From contig CM055095.1 in NCBI GenBank assembly GCA_029204225.1, forward strand, positions 60,156,540-60,220,539: DNA of 64,000 nucleotides, read 5' to 3'. Source of the stretch: Diphasiastrum complanatum. Lineage: Eukaryota > Streptophyta > Lycopodiopsida > Lycopodiales > Lycopodiaceae. The notes under the pieces were generated by a model. The model did not search any database. It was not told the origin of the DNA and saw nothing but the letters and a program-made list of their open reading frames with translations. Each line of letters begins with the position of its first letter. Positions within the stretch are counted from its first letter, which is position 1. Shown here one piece after another: positions 44,526 to 56,330 of the stretch. The position numbers and the translations under genes are program-made.

Positions 44526-46726
44526 CCACCATCCCGGCCTCTCTCGTTGTTGTTGCTGTCTCTCCTCGCTTCTCTCATGCCTACTCTGGTATCCCTGTAG
44601 CGCCTAGGGCCTGCTCTCTCTCTCTCTCTCTCTCCCCCTTTGTCTATGTTTCTTCTCTCTCTATGTATGTTGTATGTCTCTGTCATTTCGCTGCATTTCT
44701 TGTTTTGGTTATATCTTTCAGGTAAGCAGTAACTATGCATGAATTTTTGTAGCAAAATTAGCTTGCCGCATGAATTTTTGTAGCAAAATTAGCTTGCCAA
44801 CTATCTACTATATGCTTTAATTCACCATCTTTCTATGAGTGTATGATTTTTTGATATCTTATAAGCATGAAGTATTCAGTACATATAGGGGAAGCCCCCC
44901 CCCACCCCAAAGGGGCTTCCGGTAGGGGAGGCACCCGAGGGCGGCAACCCAAGCATACCTCCTTGGTGCGGAAGACCCCCAGGGGCCTTCCCAGGCATAA
45001 CAACCACCAAAGCTTTTTTTTCATCATAACAATTTTTTAAAATTAGAAGGCCAGGGCCTATTCGCGGCTCACATTTTTTTAAATAGTAAATATGTAGCTC
45101 TTTGCCTTTTCAAAAAGAGGAAGTCTCATATTTATGCTCATTATCAATTTTTTTTAAATAGTAATCATGCAAATATATACAAGTTTTCAAATATAGTAAT
45201 TGTACCTTATAGATTGTAAGTTGTTTATGCAACTTTTCAAAAATAGTAACTATAGTTTACAGATTGTAAGGTATTTGTTACACAATCGAATGGAATCACT
45301 AAAAAAAAATACCATTCTTAGTGTTTGGTTTATGCCAAAGTTCCTGAGTAATTAAGTACATGTTGAAAAATGAAAAAACATCTATCTTGACTTTAGGTTT
45401 TGGAAAAGTTTTTTTCTATGTGTATGTAATGTTTCATATCGTAAATGTCAAATTTGGCCTAGAAGAAACTCGAGCTACATGTTTTCTTGAGTCTAGTTTG
45501 TCATATACAACATGCATATAGAATGTAGACATAGAAATGCCAATTATGGGCTTGTAGAAACTCGTGGCATATCACATGCAATAATTGTAAGTGATCCAAA
45601 GTGACATGCAAGGCATGCACAAAGTGAATTGGACACATGCATAGTGATTTGGACAATTCTAGTTTTGAATTTGACACTTGGTAAAAGTAGGTAGAAATGC
45701 ATGCATGTAAAGTGACAAATGTCACTACTTTGCTAGTTATCACTTTTAGATGTGTATGGAAATAGGAGAGAGATGGTTCTACCTCTACTCCAATCTCCAT
45801 AAATATGTGTAAGCTCTCTCATAATTTTTTATGAAGAACCAAGCTTTGAAGCTATTTCATGTCAATTTGGATCTATGATATTGTTTGCTTGAATTTTGCT
45901 CTCTCTTTCTCTCTCTAACTCGAGTAGAAGGTCATGTTAATGCATTAAATTTTTGTACTTCTTCTCTTTTGATATTGCAAGCAATCATTCTTTGATTATT
46001 AGCATGCTAGATTGTGCTTTGGTCATAAAGTCTAGAACTAGATCTTGATACTCAATCTAGAATCAGTTTATGTGCGAAAGACAAAGCTTAACAAGATCAT
46101 TCACACTTGAGGATTGTTTCCCACACATGTGAACTTGCTAGATTTTCATTAGTACCATCATAGCCATACTGCTAATTTCTTTATCATATTAAGTTGGGAT
46201 CTATCAAAATTCTTCTTCCATCTAACAAGCCTTTATAATCTTTTAGTTTTGACCTCTTCAAGAAAATCTAGTGATGAGTTCACCATCCTTTAGTAAGTTG
46301 ACTCTACATCTTTTTCTAAAGTTGTTTGTTCTACACATATTTTTTTAACAACTTTTGACGTCCATAGCTCTTCCTTTTTTGGCCTTTTCTTTTTCCCATT
46401 CTCCCAAAAAGTTCTTAAAGTTTGTGTTGGAATACAAAAAAGATGTTGTATATAGAACAGAGTAAATTGAGACTATTCATGTTCTCAATCAAGAAATGTC
46501 AAAGCTATATTTTGAAATCAAAAACTATATTAGTAATAAAACAACTCTTATTTATAAGTGAAATTGAATTTTAATGTGTCGATCAATGTGTGAATATATA
46601 ACTCATGTCATTAACTTCGTATTATTAATGTTTGAATTCAAATGTTTTTGAAACCTTCTATGTTTCAATTTGTATTAAAGCCAAATCTCAATGACATTCA
46701 TAAATTTTTTTATATAAAAATCTTTT
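44483..46726. other. No gene seen; CT tracts and a GC-rich hairpin
   Basis: (CT)n at 44482-44522 and 44612-44632. A GC-rich island at about 44888-45003 contains GGAAGCCCC/GGGGCTTCC arms. The remainder to 46726 is AT-rich, with no convincing frame. Confidence 0.5.
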
Positions 46727-47477
46727 TTATTGAATAGTCACAGAGTCTATTTTGTCAACGTACTTCTCCATCATAGATGTATTTTCTAAAGTCACACTCC
46801 TCGTTGTGGATACCATGAATGGAGAAATCAATAACTTGCAAAGTGGAAATAAATGATCACTGTGTTGGATCAACTCTGTGTAGTCACAAGTGTTACTCAA
46901 TGGTTCTTGCCCCAACCGATTTCTTTCAATATAACATGGTATGTTTGGATCATCTTTGAGACTTAATAGATATGGACACAAAACTTCATTCAAAAAATCC
47001 TCCTCTAAACAGCCATCAAATGTACCAACAAAAATACCATTGCCAGGTGGATTCATGCAACCTTTGTAAGGGGCATCATCAATCAACAGTGTATTGATTG
47101 GTAACGGTCCACATCATGTGCTCCATAGATAAGTCAATGGCTTAGAAAAAGCTCGAACTCGTCGATTACCAGGCATCCTATACTTTGGGGCACTGTAACA
47201 TTTTGTTCGATCCCAAATGATATGAAATCTATATTGTCAATTTCCAGTTATGTTGAAGTATTCAACACAGTGTTGAATACTCCATATTCCAACCTTAAAA
47301 CTATTGAAGATATTATCCAGAAACTTGGTTCCTCCATTCCGCAATTGAATGGCGTAATCTCCATGCTTGATGTACCCAACCTTATCACTTGTTTTTCCTT
47401 CCCATTTTTTCACAAGTAACCATTCAAGTTAAGTATTATGTATTTAAAAGGACAACAACTTGACAAGTATTCCAATC
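46727..47477 (-). pseudogene. NIF/FCP1-like (HAD) phosphatase pseudogene, exon 2
   Basis: After an AG acceptor (47479-47478) the minus strand reads KYIILNLNGYL, matching the HAD motif region of plant NIF-type phosphatases (usually LDLNG). It continues in other frames with FLDNIFNSFKVGIWS, then IIWDRTKCYS, SKPLTYLWS, LLIDDAPYKGCMNPPGNGIF and LCPYLLSL. The order matches FCP1-like phosphatases acting on phosphoproteins such as the RNA polymerase II C-terminal domain. At least two frameshifts, a TGA before CGPLP and the apparent loss of the nucleophilic Asp (Asn in its place) mark it as a pseudogene. The last 119 codons (47086-46727) are still open. Confidence 0.6.
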
Positions 47478-47606
47478 CTGCAATACAATAATGGTCCAAA
47501 TTAGCGTAAAGAAAGTGAATTCAAAAGTTTAAAATATATATACAGTATCACATCCTAATATGTTAACAAAAAAATCATTGAATTTTTATGCATTGTAAAA
47601 AAGCCA

Positions 47607-48066
47607 AAAACTTTATTCTATAAAAGTTCCAAATTCATTAACAGACACGCAATCCATTTCGTCAAAAATCTGTTGAAGCTCTGCAATAGTTTTAGAATAT
47701 GCATATGGTCTATGTAATATTTGTCCAATAGGTGGTCTAAATCTATAACAAATGCCAATCCTAGCTTTATCATCATAATTATTCAACGTGTCTTGTATTT
47801 TTCTGCTCAAAAATTGAATAGCATAATCACATTGAACTGTTGAATTACTTGGACAATCGCATAGAACATCTTTTTCAATCTCCAATGTAGAACATGAATC
47901 AACAATTGAACATTTAGCTAATTGTATTTGCTGAAAATCATCGCCAATACATTCAAGGTTCACTTTGATGCATGAACCACCATCCAGAATTTCACAAACA
48001 TCCACGCTTTTCTGTACTTTTGTAATGTCAATATCACTTTGATGACATGTTTCAACATTGTTTTCC
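47607..48066 (-). pseudogene. Upstream coding exon of the phosphatase-like pseudogene, unknown domain
   Basis: About 150 open codons on the minus strand with balanced protein-like composition: SIVDSCSTLEIEKDVLCDCP, FLSRKIQDTLNNYDDKARIG, AELQQIFDEMDCVSVNEFGT. It ends at TAG just before a GT (intron 47606-47478). It is colinear with the phosphatase pseudogene, so it probably encoded its N-terminal region, where plant NIF proteins carry long variable Cys/Ser/acidic sequences. It is cut at 48066/48071 by the plus-strand CACTA block. The apparent ATG further up is antisense to that block. Confidence 0.45.
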
Positions 48067-48070
48067 AATA

Positions 48071-48780
48071 GAGTGTCAAATGCAACTGTAAAAAAAGATC
48101 GTAGTGGATTTTTTGCTATCGATTCAACCAAGACATTAAGCTTGGACTTTTCAGACACATTGGTGTTGCCTTGTCATTGTGAATAGGTGTGCATGAATTT
48201 CACATTTTTTCTTTTTGTCAATTGTGATCAATGTTATATTAGTCATCTACACTACTTTTTCATTACATCTATTTATTGTGAATAAAAATGTGAGCATAAC
48301 AAATATCTCATCCTAACATTGCTAAATGTGCAGGTATTTTTTCAACCAGATCGACTAAACAAAGATTGGTGGTATGTTGTTCAAATGAAGCCACGCTCAA
48401 GACATGTATTTGAAAATGCATATGTTGAAAATGAAATGGAAGATTTGAAGCTCAGATGTTTGAGGTATATGCCGAACGCCATGTGCGATCGTATCCTAAA
48501 GAAACTAGTAAATGGAGAATTGTATTCTGGAAGAAAAAATACATTAATGAAGGAGTTCTTCTTATGGTTCGTGAGATGGTTGCACAAAGTGTTGTACAGA
48601 ATTTGCACTACAGAAGAAGACTTGCCTTCAGATGTGACTACAATAAAGAGAGCATGACACAACTCTCAAAAATCATCGACCCGACTTTTTGTCGGAATTG
48701 GGTTAGAGCGCACTATGGAAAAGACAAAGGTATAACTTCAAAATTGATTGGTGTTATACCTATTCCCTTGGAGTAGCTGC
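48071..48780 (+). pseudogene. CACTA DUF4216 remnant (right, inverted copy)
   Basis: The reverse complement of the 4844-4140 region: KKDRSGFFAIDSTK, LDFSDTLVLPCHCE with the same TAG, an intron ending TGTGCAG at 48332, then VFFQPDRLNKDWWYVVQMKP, the MEDLKLRCLRYMPNAMCDRI segment and HYRRRLAFRCD. The serine codon that is a stop in the left copy is intact here. A 1-base deletion near 48768 (the left copy has one more base) breaks the frame before the unknown ORF. Confidence 0.6.
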
Positions 48781-49465
48781 AGAAAATATTAAACAAAAAT
48801 ATCTTGTCGTCCACAATACTAAGCATAAAAGTGGGACCTCTAGTAGCACCAAATGGAGGTTCTTCTACAAAGTAAAAACTTCAAAAAATGAGGAGGCCAT
48901 CTGTTGTGGAGCTGAAGACTCAAGTTTCATGACACTTCCTTCTTCGCTGTGGGAGCATCCCACATTGTATATATTTGATAACTTTGAGTCTTTAGACTTC
49001 GATTATATTTTGTCAATGGTCTGCCATTGTTTGACAACTCTCACACCACAACACAATGTCTGTGTGATTGTTCTCTTTCTGGATCACAATAGGAAAGACG
49101 GTATCAAATCAAGCATCAAAGCAATGCATGATGTATGTTGTTCTGTTTTTGAGGGTTACTACGAGCTGACACCTCCATTGAAAGAGAATAATATAACTAT
49201 TCCAAACTTGCAGCCTGTTCTATTTGTTCTTTACAATGGTGAGTCCTCGGATGATGTCAGCCAGTGTGTGCAAGACAAATTTAAACTCCTGAGATTGTGT
49301 TTCGGAGATAGTGAAAAATCCGCAAAACATTTTGTGTCATGTAAGCCAATCACAAAAAGAAAGCAAAGCATTGGCGAGGTGTTAGCAGCATTATTGAATC
49401 CTTTTGTGCTCCAAGTTGGTTTGTGTGCTTATATAGAATGTCATATTGTGTGGCAAAGCTCATGA
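48781..49465 (+). pseudogene. Unknown ORF attached to CACTA remnant (right copy)
   Basis: 178 codons are open from 48929 (MTLPSSLWEHPTLYIFDNFE), nearly identical to the left copy at 3435. Differences are mostly single residues. The upstream part is out of frame because of the deletion at about 48768. Confidence 0.5.
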
Positions 49466-50533
49466 ACAACATCGGTCGCACTATTGTGACTATCAATATA
49501 CTATTAATGTGTCATTTTTTTATGAATGTTATATACTTTTTAATTGATTTGAAAAGGTTTTTGACATATGATATGTTTATGAGAAGTTTTATAGTATTTG
49601 TGTATGCATGGGTTTTACAGAACACAATCATGTCATACCCTATTCAAACGTGGTTCACATACTGCTAAATTATAGAATTTTTGTGAATGAACATTGTCTC
49701 AAAATTCTCAAATCCATTTTTGAAAAAATTGCCAAAGTCCAAAATTAATTGATACAATGTTGAATGTCATGACTCACCATGCGCAGGACATCCCGACATA
49801 CATCGTACATTAGATTTGGTATGAAGGGACTTTTATTGGCCAAAACTCAAGCCCTTTGTAGAATCTTGTGGTCAAGTGTGACCAATGCCAGTTGAATAAA
49901 GTTGAATGCCATAAGGCCGGAAGATTGTTGCATCCATTGGATATCCTAAATAAGAGATGGGATAGTATTTCCATGGATTTCGTGAAGGAGGAACTTTCTC
50001 ACTTTTAAGTTCTGAGGATAGAACTTGAATAAGGGGGGGATAATGTCATGCTTATGACTGGTCTCGGGTAGCGTGTCCACTCTAGGGACCGGTAGACCAA
50101 CAACTTGTAAGTTAATTGCGACTATAAGGGAATTGGGGCCCTTATGTGTACATGGTCATAATTAATGGTTGTAGGCCTAAACACTTGGTGGTGGAGCTGG
50201 TATGGGTCTATCAGTGAGTCATTAGCGAACTAGATGACTGGCCCAAATAGGCTGCAGAGGTGTGCAGTGAGGTGTCACAGTGCACTACTAGTGGTGCATG
50301 AGCCTTGGAGGGTAGAAGTATACCTTTTGGGCTCTCACTAGTATAAGCTTGATTCTGGTATTGGTAGCTACATGCTGCAAGTGTGATTCCTCTTTCTATG
50401 ATTCTAATTGATCCATAGCTTGGGGGCTAGACTCATACCATCTAGGTTTAGTTGGGTTAGTCTATCCACCACTCGTTCCCTTGTGTTGTTGCTTTGATTG
50501 TTATGCTTAGACTAGAATCATGTAGTCATGACT

Positions 50534-50614
<81 letters not shown>

Positions 50615-50660
50615 GTTTGCTGTGAATTGCACGCACAAGACAAAGTGAGAGCTCTCTTCT
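49466..50660 (+). mobile_element. Ty3/gypsy 3' end: integrase remnant, PPT and LTR
   Basis: 49466-49790 is AT-rich spacer. 49790-50030 reads as integrase zinc region and core start (GHPDIHRTLDLV, RDFYWPKLKPFVE, FHGF-like) with stops. A purine tract AAGGGGGGGATAA (50031-50043) precedes TGTCATGCTTATGACTGG, the LTR start. A (GA)n tract at about 50538-50611 lies near the LTR end. It is the inverted counterpart of 2400-3140. Confidence 0.6.
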
Positions 50661-50668
50661 GAGCACTT

Positions 50669-51625
50669 GAGTTGAATGAACTCATGAACATAGTTGCAGG
50701 AACTGAAGAGAGACCACCCACAGTTCAAGAACAACAAAGGTTTGATAAGAAGGCCAAAAGGGCTCTTCATATCATTAAAATGAATGTGACCAATGAACTT
50801 CTCAAGGAAGGTGGTAATAGTCAAAGTGCAAGTGAGGCATGGAATGCCTTGAAGAAGCTCTTCGAATCAAAGTCCACATCTAGGGTATTGACCCTAAGGA
50901 GGCAAATATTTTGTAGTAGACAAAGAGAGGGTGAAAGTGCTCATGCATTTGTCTTGAGGGTTAAGTCCTTAGGTGATGATCTAGCATGCATTGATGAAAG
51001 CATAAAAGATGGTGAAATAGTCCAGGTTATGTTGAATGGTTTGCTAGATGAACATGCTAACCTTGTGCAAAGTTTTTCCATTCAAAGAGTCTTGCCAAGT
51101 GTGGTTGACTTGCAAGAAATCTTATTGGCTGAAGAACATAAGTTGCAATCAAAGCTTGATGGTACAGCCTTGCAAGGTGGAGGTGAAGAGGCTTTCTTCA
51201 CAAAAGGCAAAGTCAAAGGCAAAGGTAAAGGCAAAGGGAAATGGTCCAAAGGTGGTAACTCGGATCATGATGATCACTCTTCCTCCTCCTCTTCTACTTC
51301 TTTTAGAAATAAAGACAAGTCAAAGCTCAAGTGCTTTTATTGTGGGATAAAAGGTCATTTTGCAAATGAATGTCATAAGAAGCAAAGTAATGAAGGTAGC
51401 AAGCAAGACAACTTTTTTACTTTTAATGAGGATCTAGATTCTTGCGATTCTCTCATGATGTGTTCTTTAAGTCTAATGTCAAGTGGAAGTGACAAGGATT
51501 CATGGTGGATAGATAGTGGATCTAGTTCACACATGACTAGTCACAAGGAGTTCTTTACTTCTTTGATCTCTTATGTTGGAACCAAGAAAGTCGTTCACAT
51601 GAAAAAAATGGTGGTGAGTGTATGA
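50669..51625 (+). pseudogene. Copia C gag and protease, 5' truncated
   Basis: It starts inside gag (NELMNIVAGTEERPP), so the LTR, primer site and N-terminus are lost at the Ty3 border. Gag and protease share one frame: SKSTSRVLTLRRQIF, LNGLLDEHANLVQSF, a Lys/Gly-rich linker, knuckle CFYCGIKGHFANEC, then WWIDSGSSSHMTSHKEFF. Frameshifts near 51610 and 51760 break the end (LRLDGVRYIPSLSRNLLSVG). It is about as close to copia B gag as related subfamilies are. Confidence 0.85.
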
Positions 51626-51979
51626 TCAAAGGTATTGGCTCAATTCCTATTTGCCTTTCTACTAATAGGAATTTAAGGCTTGATGGTGTTCGTTACATTC
51701 CTTCACTTTCAAGGAACTTGCTAAGTGTTGGTCAAATGTTAAAAAAGGGTACAAGACAAAGTTTGTTGGGGATGTTTGCTTCATTACTAAGGGAGATGTC
51801 TTGACTGCCAGGGGCAATAGACAAGGTAGACTTTACAAGTTTGATGCATTTGTTATGTCTAACAAGAGGAATGAAATGGATGTTGGTGGTTCTCTCAACT
51901 TTCAAAGTCAATTCCTAGCATCAATAAGACTGGTAGATCTTATGCAAAGTCTAAAGAACTTCCTTATGCTAGATGTAGG
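51626..51979 (+). pseudogene. Copia C protease end and linker, frameshifted
   Basis: This contains the LLSVGQML motif and NRQGRLYKFDAFV, the equivalent of the site at which copia B is broken. After it no integrase domain follows. The sequence passes directly to the unrecognised ORF. Confidence 0.6.
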
Positions 51980-53293
51980 TTGAGATCTAATGAGCTTCTT
52001 GGAGATAGTTATTGCTGTGCAAATTTGGCAACTTTTGGTAAATCTATGATCAATGTTTTGGATCCATTGGATCTTGAAGATGGACTAGTGCTACCTACTA
52101 GTCAAATGGAGTCATTTGGTGCTAAATTAGTATCATGTTTGAACTCTTCTACTCATAGATTTCCAAGTCTTGGTGGCTCTTCAATGGAACTACATGGCAA
52201 GTGCAAAAATGAAAAAGGTAAGAAGAGAGCTAACTTCATCAATGGAGGTGATGAAAACTCTTCTTTGGAAATGGTTGTTGCTAATGACTTATTTACTCAT
52301 TTGGAAAGAGATGGTGCTTTGAGCATGATTGAAGAAAAAGTTTCTTTTGTATCTTTATGTGATGAGTCCAAAAAAGTCATTTGTGAAACAAGTGGTGTCA
52401 CATGTATTCATAAAGAAAGTAGATCAAAAGGTTCTTTCGTGAGACTTGGTGAGGAAGATCTCAAGTCAAAAGGGAGAGATGAATGTGAATTGTTCAAAGT
52501 AGGATGTACTTTGAATGATGCTTTTGTGAATGATAGTCAGGGCTCATTATCATTACCTATATCATTGATTAGAAGTCCAAGTTTGACAAGAAAAAGTACT
52601 TCAATCATTCTTATGTTGAAGGAACTATGTATTCTTTTCATGGCTTCTAATGTTCAAGATTCTTCCATTTCTTATGATGCAACTATCAAGAGGGAGATTG
52701 CTAACTTTTGTGGTGTGATCATTAAGACGGAATCTTGTGAAGGAAAGGGCAAAGGAAGAGTGAGTCTTGGAAAGATTCAAGGCATGGATCTTACAGCTCT
52801 TCATCAACTCAAAGGTTGCTATGATTGTGGTGGAGTGTTCATGCATGATCAAGATAGCAAAAGGTTGGATGAATAAGACTACATGGAGCAACTCAAGTGG
52901 CAATTTCTCCAAGGCAAGGAAGATCTCATTGGTGAGCTCATTGAGATTTGGTTTGAGCTCAAATGGGCTGTGGAATGTGGAGGAGACATGCAAACACTTG
53001 TTGGTTACTTTCACTTACAACTTGTTTGCTGCTGTTTTATAGAGAATTCAAAGGTGGATATATGGAGGAATCCTTTCATTATGATTCTATGTTCTTTTGC
53101 ATGTATCTTGTTCACCATTCTATGTAAAATTGATGTAAGACATAGTGAAGCATCCTATATGGACACTATTATCTATATCAATTATGTTGTACTTCATATT
53201 GTACATATTAGAACACTTGGGAAGAAATCTATTATCATGATGGAGATCATTCTTAGGTTGGAGCAAAGTATTGTTGTAAAACTAGCAAGTTAA
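51980..53293 (+). CDS. Unrecognised ORF of copia C (homologue of the copia B RT-position ORF)
   Basis: A single frame of about 437 codons with one in-frame stop at 52874-52876. It shares with 33125-34246 the FGxSM...DLEDGLV...QMESFGA...SSTHRFP block near its start and HLQLVCCCF...CKIDVRHSEASYMD...IYINY near its end. The stretch between the two anchors is about 270 codons here but only about 50 in copia B. It is Ser/Lys/Glu-rich in the middle and hydrophobic at the end. Integrase, RT and RNase H are all missing, and the ORF ends directly at the PPT and 3' LTR. The function is unknown. Confidence 0.55.
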
Positions 53294-53298
53294 GGTGA

Positions 53299-53308
53299 AG
53301 AGGGAGTG
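53299..53308 (+). promoter_or_regulatory. Polypurine tract of copia C
   Basis: GAAGAGGGAG lies directly before the LTR start TGTGAAAATTG. The sequence is identical to the copia B PPT. Confidence 0.85.
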
Positions 53309-53958
53309 TGAAAATTGTCAACATTTCCTAGCTAGTTTGAGGCCTAAATTGGCAAGTTTTGTACATAGTTTTGGATCTAGAATTTCACGCATGTGAAAGA
53401 GGCCTATATACTTTTATTTTAGTATATATTTCTTGTTGAAGAGGTCTCAAACTTCAAGACCTTCGAAATGACACCAAAATCATGTCATTTGGACATATAG
53501 GCCAAAATTGGCTATTTTAGGCTACTGGTGCCCTAAATTTGGGTCCTAAGTTCTAGAGAGAGAAGAGAGAGTCATCTCTCTCACCTATATTAGGCTGAAA
53601 TTCGGGGAGAACAGGTTGGAGAAACTTATTGCATTGTTGAGAGAGATCAATAGATCATTGTCACAGTTTCTTCCTACATTGAGAGCATTGCTTTGTGTAT
53701 TGTCTTCAAGTTTTGTGTATGATCTTAAGAGGTTTCCAAAAGTGGTAGGCTGCTGTTTTAGGGCTGGTATGATGTTGTTTTTGGCTGCCATCAATACCTT
53801 TTATTAGTTTCTTTTGCCTCTTAAATGCTTTGTCAAGTTCATGTGTATCAAAGGTAGCATTAGGATGCTTTGTCATTTCTAGCCTTTGTAGCTTGTTGTG
53901 CAAAGATCTTAGCCAAGTATTTTGGGAGTTTGGATCCATTCAAGATCCACTTTTTTCA
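53309..53958 (+). repeat. Copia C 3' LTR, end eroded
   Basis: About 650 bp, same family as the solo LTR at 1464-2116. It ends TTTTTTCA and lacks the final CA of TTTCACA. The F-box downstream flank begins right after it. Confidence 0.85.
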
Positions 53959-54680
53959 TAAACATCAATTTTTTTATAATACTTTCTTCACTTTTTGCTC
54001 TTCGTATGCTTTTCACTGTTTTGTTGAGATTTCTTTCTTTCCAAGACAAATACAAACAAATATCTAACAATATTGTGCTTAAAGTTGTTATACTCAACAA
54101 TATGAATATTGATGCATAACTTGAGCATATAAAAAAAAAATCAAAAACTTGAATCGCTCGTGTCAACATGATATACAACTATCCTCCTTCCAACAAGTAA
54201 CAACTATATATGGCACACAGATCATGTCTAGAAAAAACATATAAAAATTCAAGAAATTTATCTGGATCTACATACGATTACTAGTCAAATCATTCACCAA
54301 TATATTAGTACATGTGTGATTAACAAAAACCAATAATGTTATAATATCAACTCCCAGCTATAAACTCTGTTTTATCAAATACTAAACTTAACATGTAATC
54401 TATTAACAACTATATATGGCACACAATTGGATCATGTCTAGAAAAACGTACAAAAATTCAAGAAATTTATATGGATCTACATACGCTTATTGGTCAAATC
54501 ATTCACCAATATATTAGTACATGTGTAATTAGCAAAAACCAATAATGTTATTATATCAACTATAAAACAAATTTCAAAAAACTTTAATAAAATGCAGTTT
54601 AGCACATATTGCAAAGCAAATCTTTTGGAATAATAACTTGAAATATAAACAAAGGAGAAGAGAGTGTGTGTATCGTATTG
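53959..54680. other. Duplicated 3' flank of F-box gene
   Basis: A near-copy of 10850-11655, including a shortened version of the 209-bp tandem pair (from 54198 and about 54405). The segment between the repeat and the gene is partly deleted. No gene. Confidence 0.7.
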
Positions 54681-55791
54681 AGACACCCATCAAAAGTGGA
54701 GGTTCATAGCAAAAGTTTAGGCACAACATGGGAAATTCCCTGCTACCACCTGCACCACTCTTCAAAATTTTAGGACATTCTGGTGCTTCCTTCCAAGCGT
54801 CCACACGCAACCGCAACCCATCCTCATCGGTCATGGATAGATCCAGCACCACCACTCTATGTCCAACATCGTTGCGAAAATAGATGAAATTGCCTCCTCC
54901 CGAGCTGTACCGATCTAAGTTAGCATAACGGCTAGGTGCTCTCACATAAGGAGTAACGGATCTGGCATTACGCCAAGCCTAAGCCATCCCGGCGCTGGGT
55001 GAGGATTGAATTTCCAAACCTTGACGCTCGTTGCTATTAGGTCTCCTCGAGTTGCTCCCACCAGGATGAGATTATTGTTGCAATTCAATAACACAGCTGC
55101 TCCTGGAAAGCAGAAAGCTTCTGGCATTGGATGTAGATCTGAGGAATATTGCCGAGATTTCAGATCAAATTGGTGCAAAAAAAGCTGGTATCCTACAGCT
55201 GTTTCGCGTTGCGCTAGGAGAAGTCTTGTATTATAGAAGATACTGTACAAAATATCGTTGCAAATGGTGGTGCCGCCTTGCATCTCCCAGCCCAGGGACA
55301 TCCCGCAAGCAGTCCGCAGGATCTTTTTCCAGCGCATATGGGTTTGGTCATATGAATCAACAAACACATGATTAGTTTTCTGCAATACTGGTCATGCATC
55401 TCGTTATGATTACTTTGTATTCGCACGTGCTGGATTAATCATCCAAATACTGACGGAGAAATTGAGTCTGAAAGTCCCCGTGATGGTGTATCCTTCATCG
55501 GCGGGTTGAGCTATATAACTTTGTGTAGACGGATCAAGTGTTTTGCACTCGAACTTCGGTAGAGTTCTAAATCTTTGGGTATACGGATCAAACAGTTCCA
55601 GCTCGTACGTCGCATAATCCAGAACTTGCGAATAGCTTGTTACACACACCAATCCTAACAATCTATTTGCGGAGGCAATTTTGTGCCACATTATACAGTT
55701 CTGCTGATCCCTTGAACGCATAAGAGGAAGCGGAAATTTATACCACCTGTTGCTGATAGGATCGTAAGCCCATGGGACACCAGAGCGTGGC
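54681..55791 (-). pseudogene. F-box/kelch-like pseudogene
   Basis: This copy of the 11658-13109 gene lacks the first ~115 codons, including the F-box. Sequence identity starts at GVPWAYDPISNRWYKFPLPL and stops at CATGGGACACC, where GA-rich repeat DNA (AGAGCGTGGCC) takes over. There are indels near 54943 (frameshift) and near 55376 and 55428 (two deletions). The stop codon is mutated, and a five-codon insertion is present near 55656. It cannot make the full protein. Confidence 0.88.
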
Positions 55792-56228
55792 CGAGGGAGG
55801 AGAGAGCGGAGAGAGGTTAAGAGAGAGTCACCGCAGAGAGGATAGAGCACAAAGGGGATGGAGAGAATAATGAGGAGAGTCCAAATAAATCCGGCGAACT
55901 GCCATTATGTAATGTAATGGTCCATTGGTCGGACCATTACCACAAATAATCCAGTCCCCGGACGCCTCATGGCCTCCGCCACTTGCTGCCGGGTCCCGGA
56001 TTATTTATGGTAATGGTCGTCCCAATGGCCATTACCTACTACATAATTGAATTTCACTCGATTTCACTTTTTGGATCGCATATTATTTTGCATAATATAG
56101 AGCCCAATTTTTTTCTCAATTTTGGGTCGTGAGCGTGTGAGAGAGAGAACCGGAGCTTTGCTGAATGGGACGCACGTGCGTGAGAGTGAGAGAGAGAGAA
56201 CCAAAGCTTTGTTACAAGAGGCGCGCGC

Positions 56229-56287
<59 letters not shown>

Positions 56288-56330
56288 CCAAAGCAAATAG
56301 TTTTGTTTCAGATCCTATCTTTTGAGATCT
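55792..56330. repeat. GA-rich unit with MITE copy
   Basis: Corresponds to the tandem unit of 14.99-15.45 kb: GA-rich stretch, a full-length MITE at about 55904-56047, then GA tracts (56233-56287). Low-complexity frames are not genes. Confidence 0.7.

Noticed and set aside
47613-48158. A 181-codon minus-strand gene starting with ATG at 48158
   Set aside because: The first ~30 codons are antisense to the CACTA exon on the plus strand. Only the part below 48066 is considered coding.
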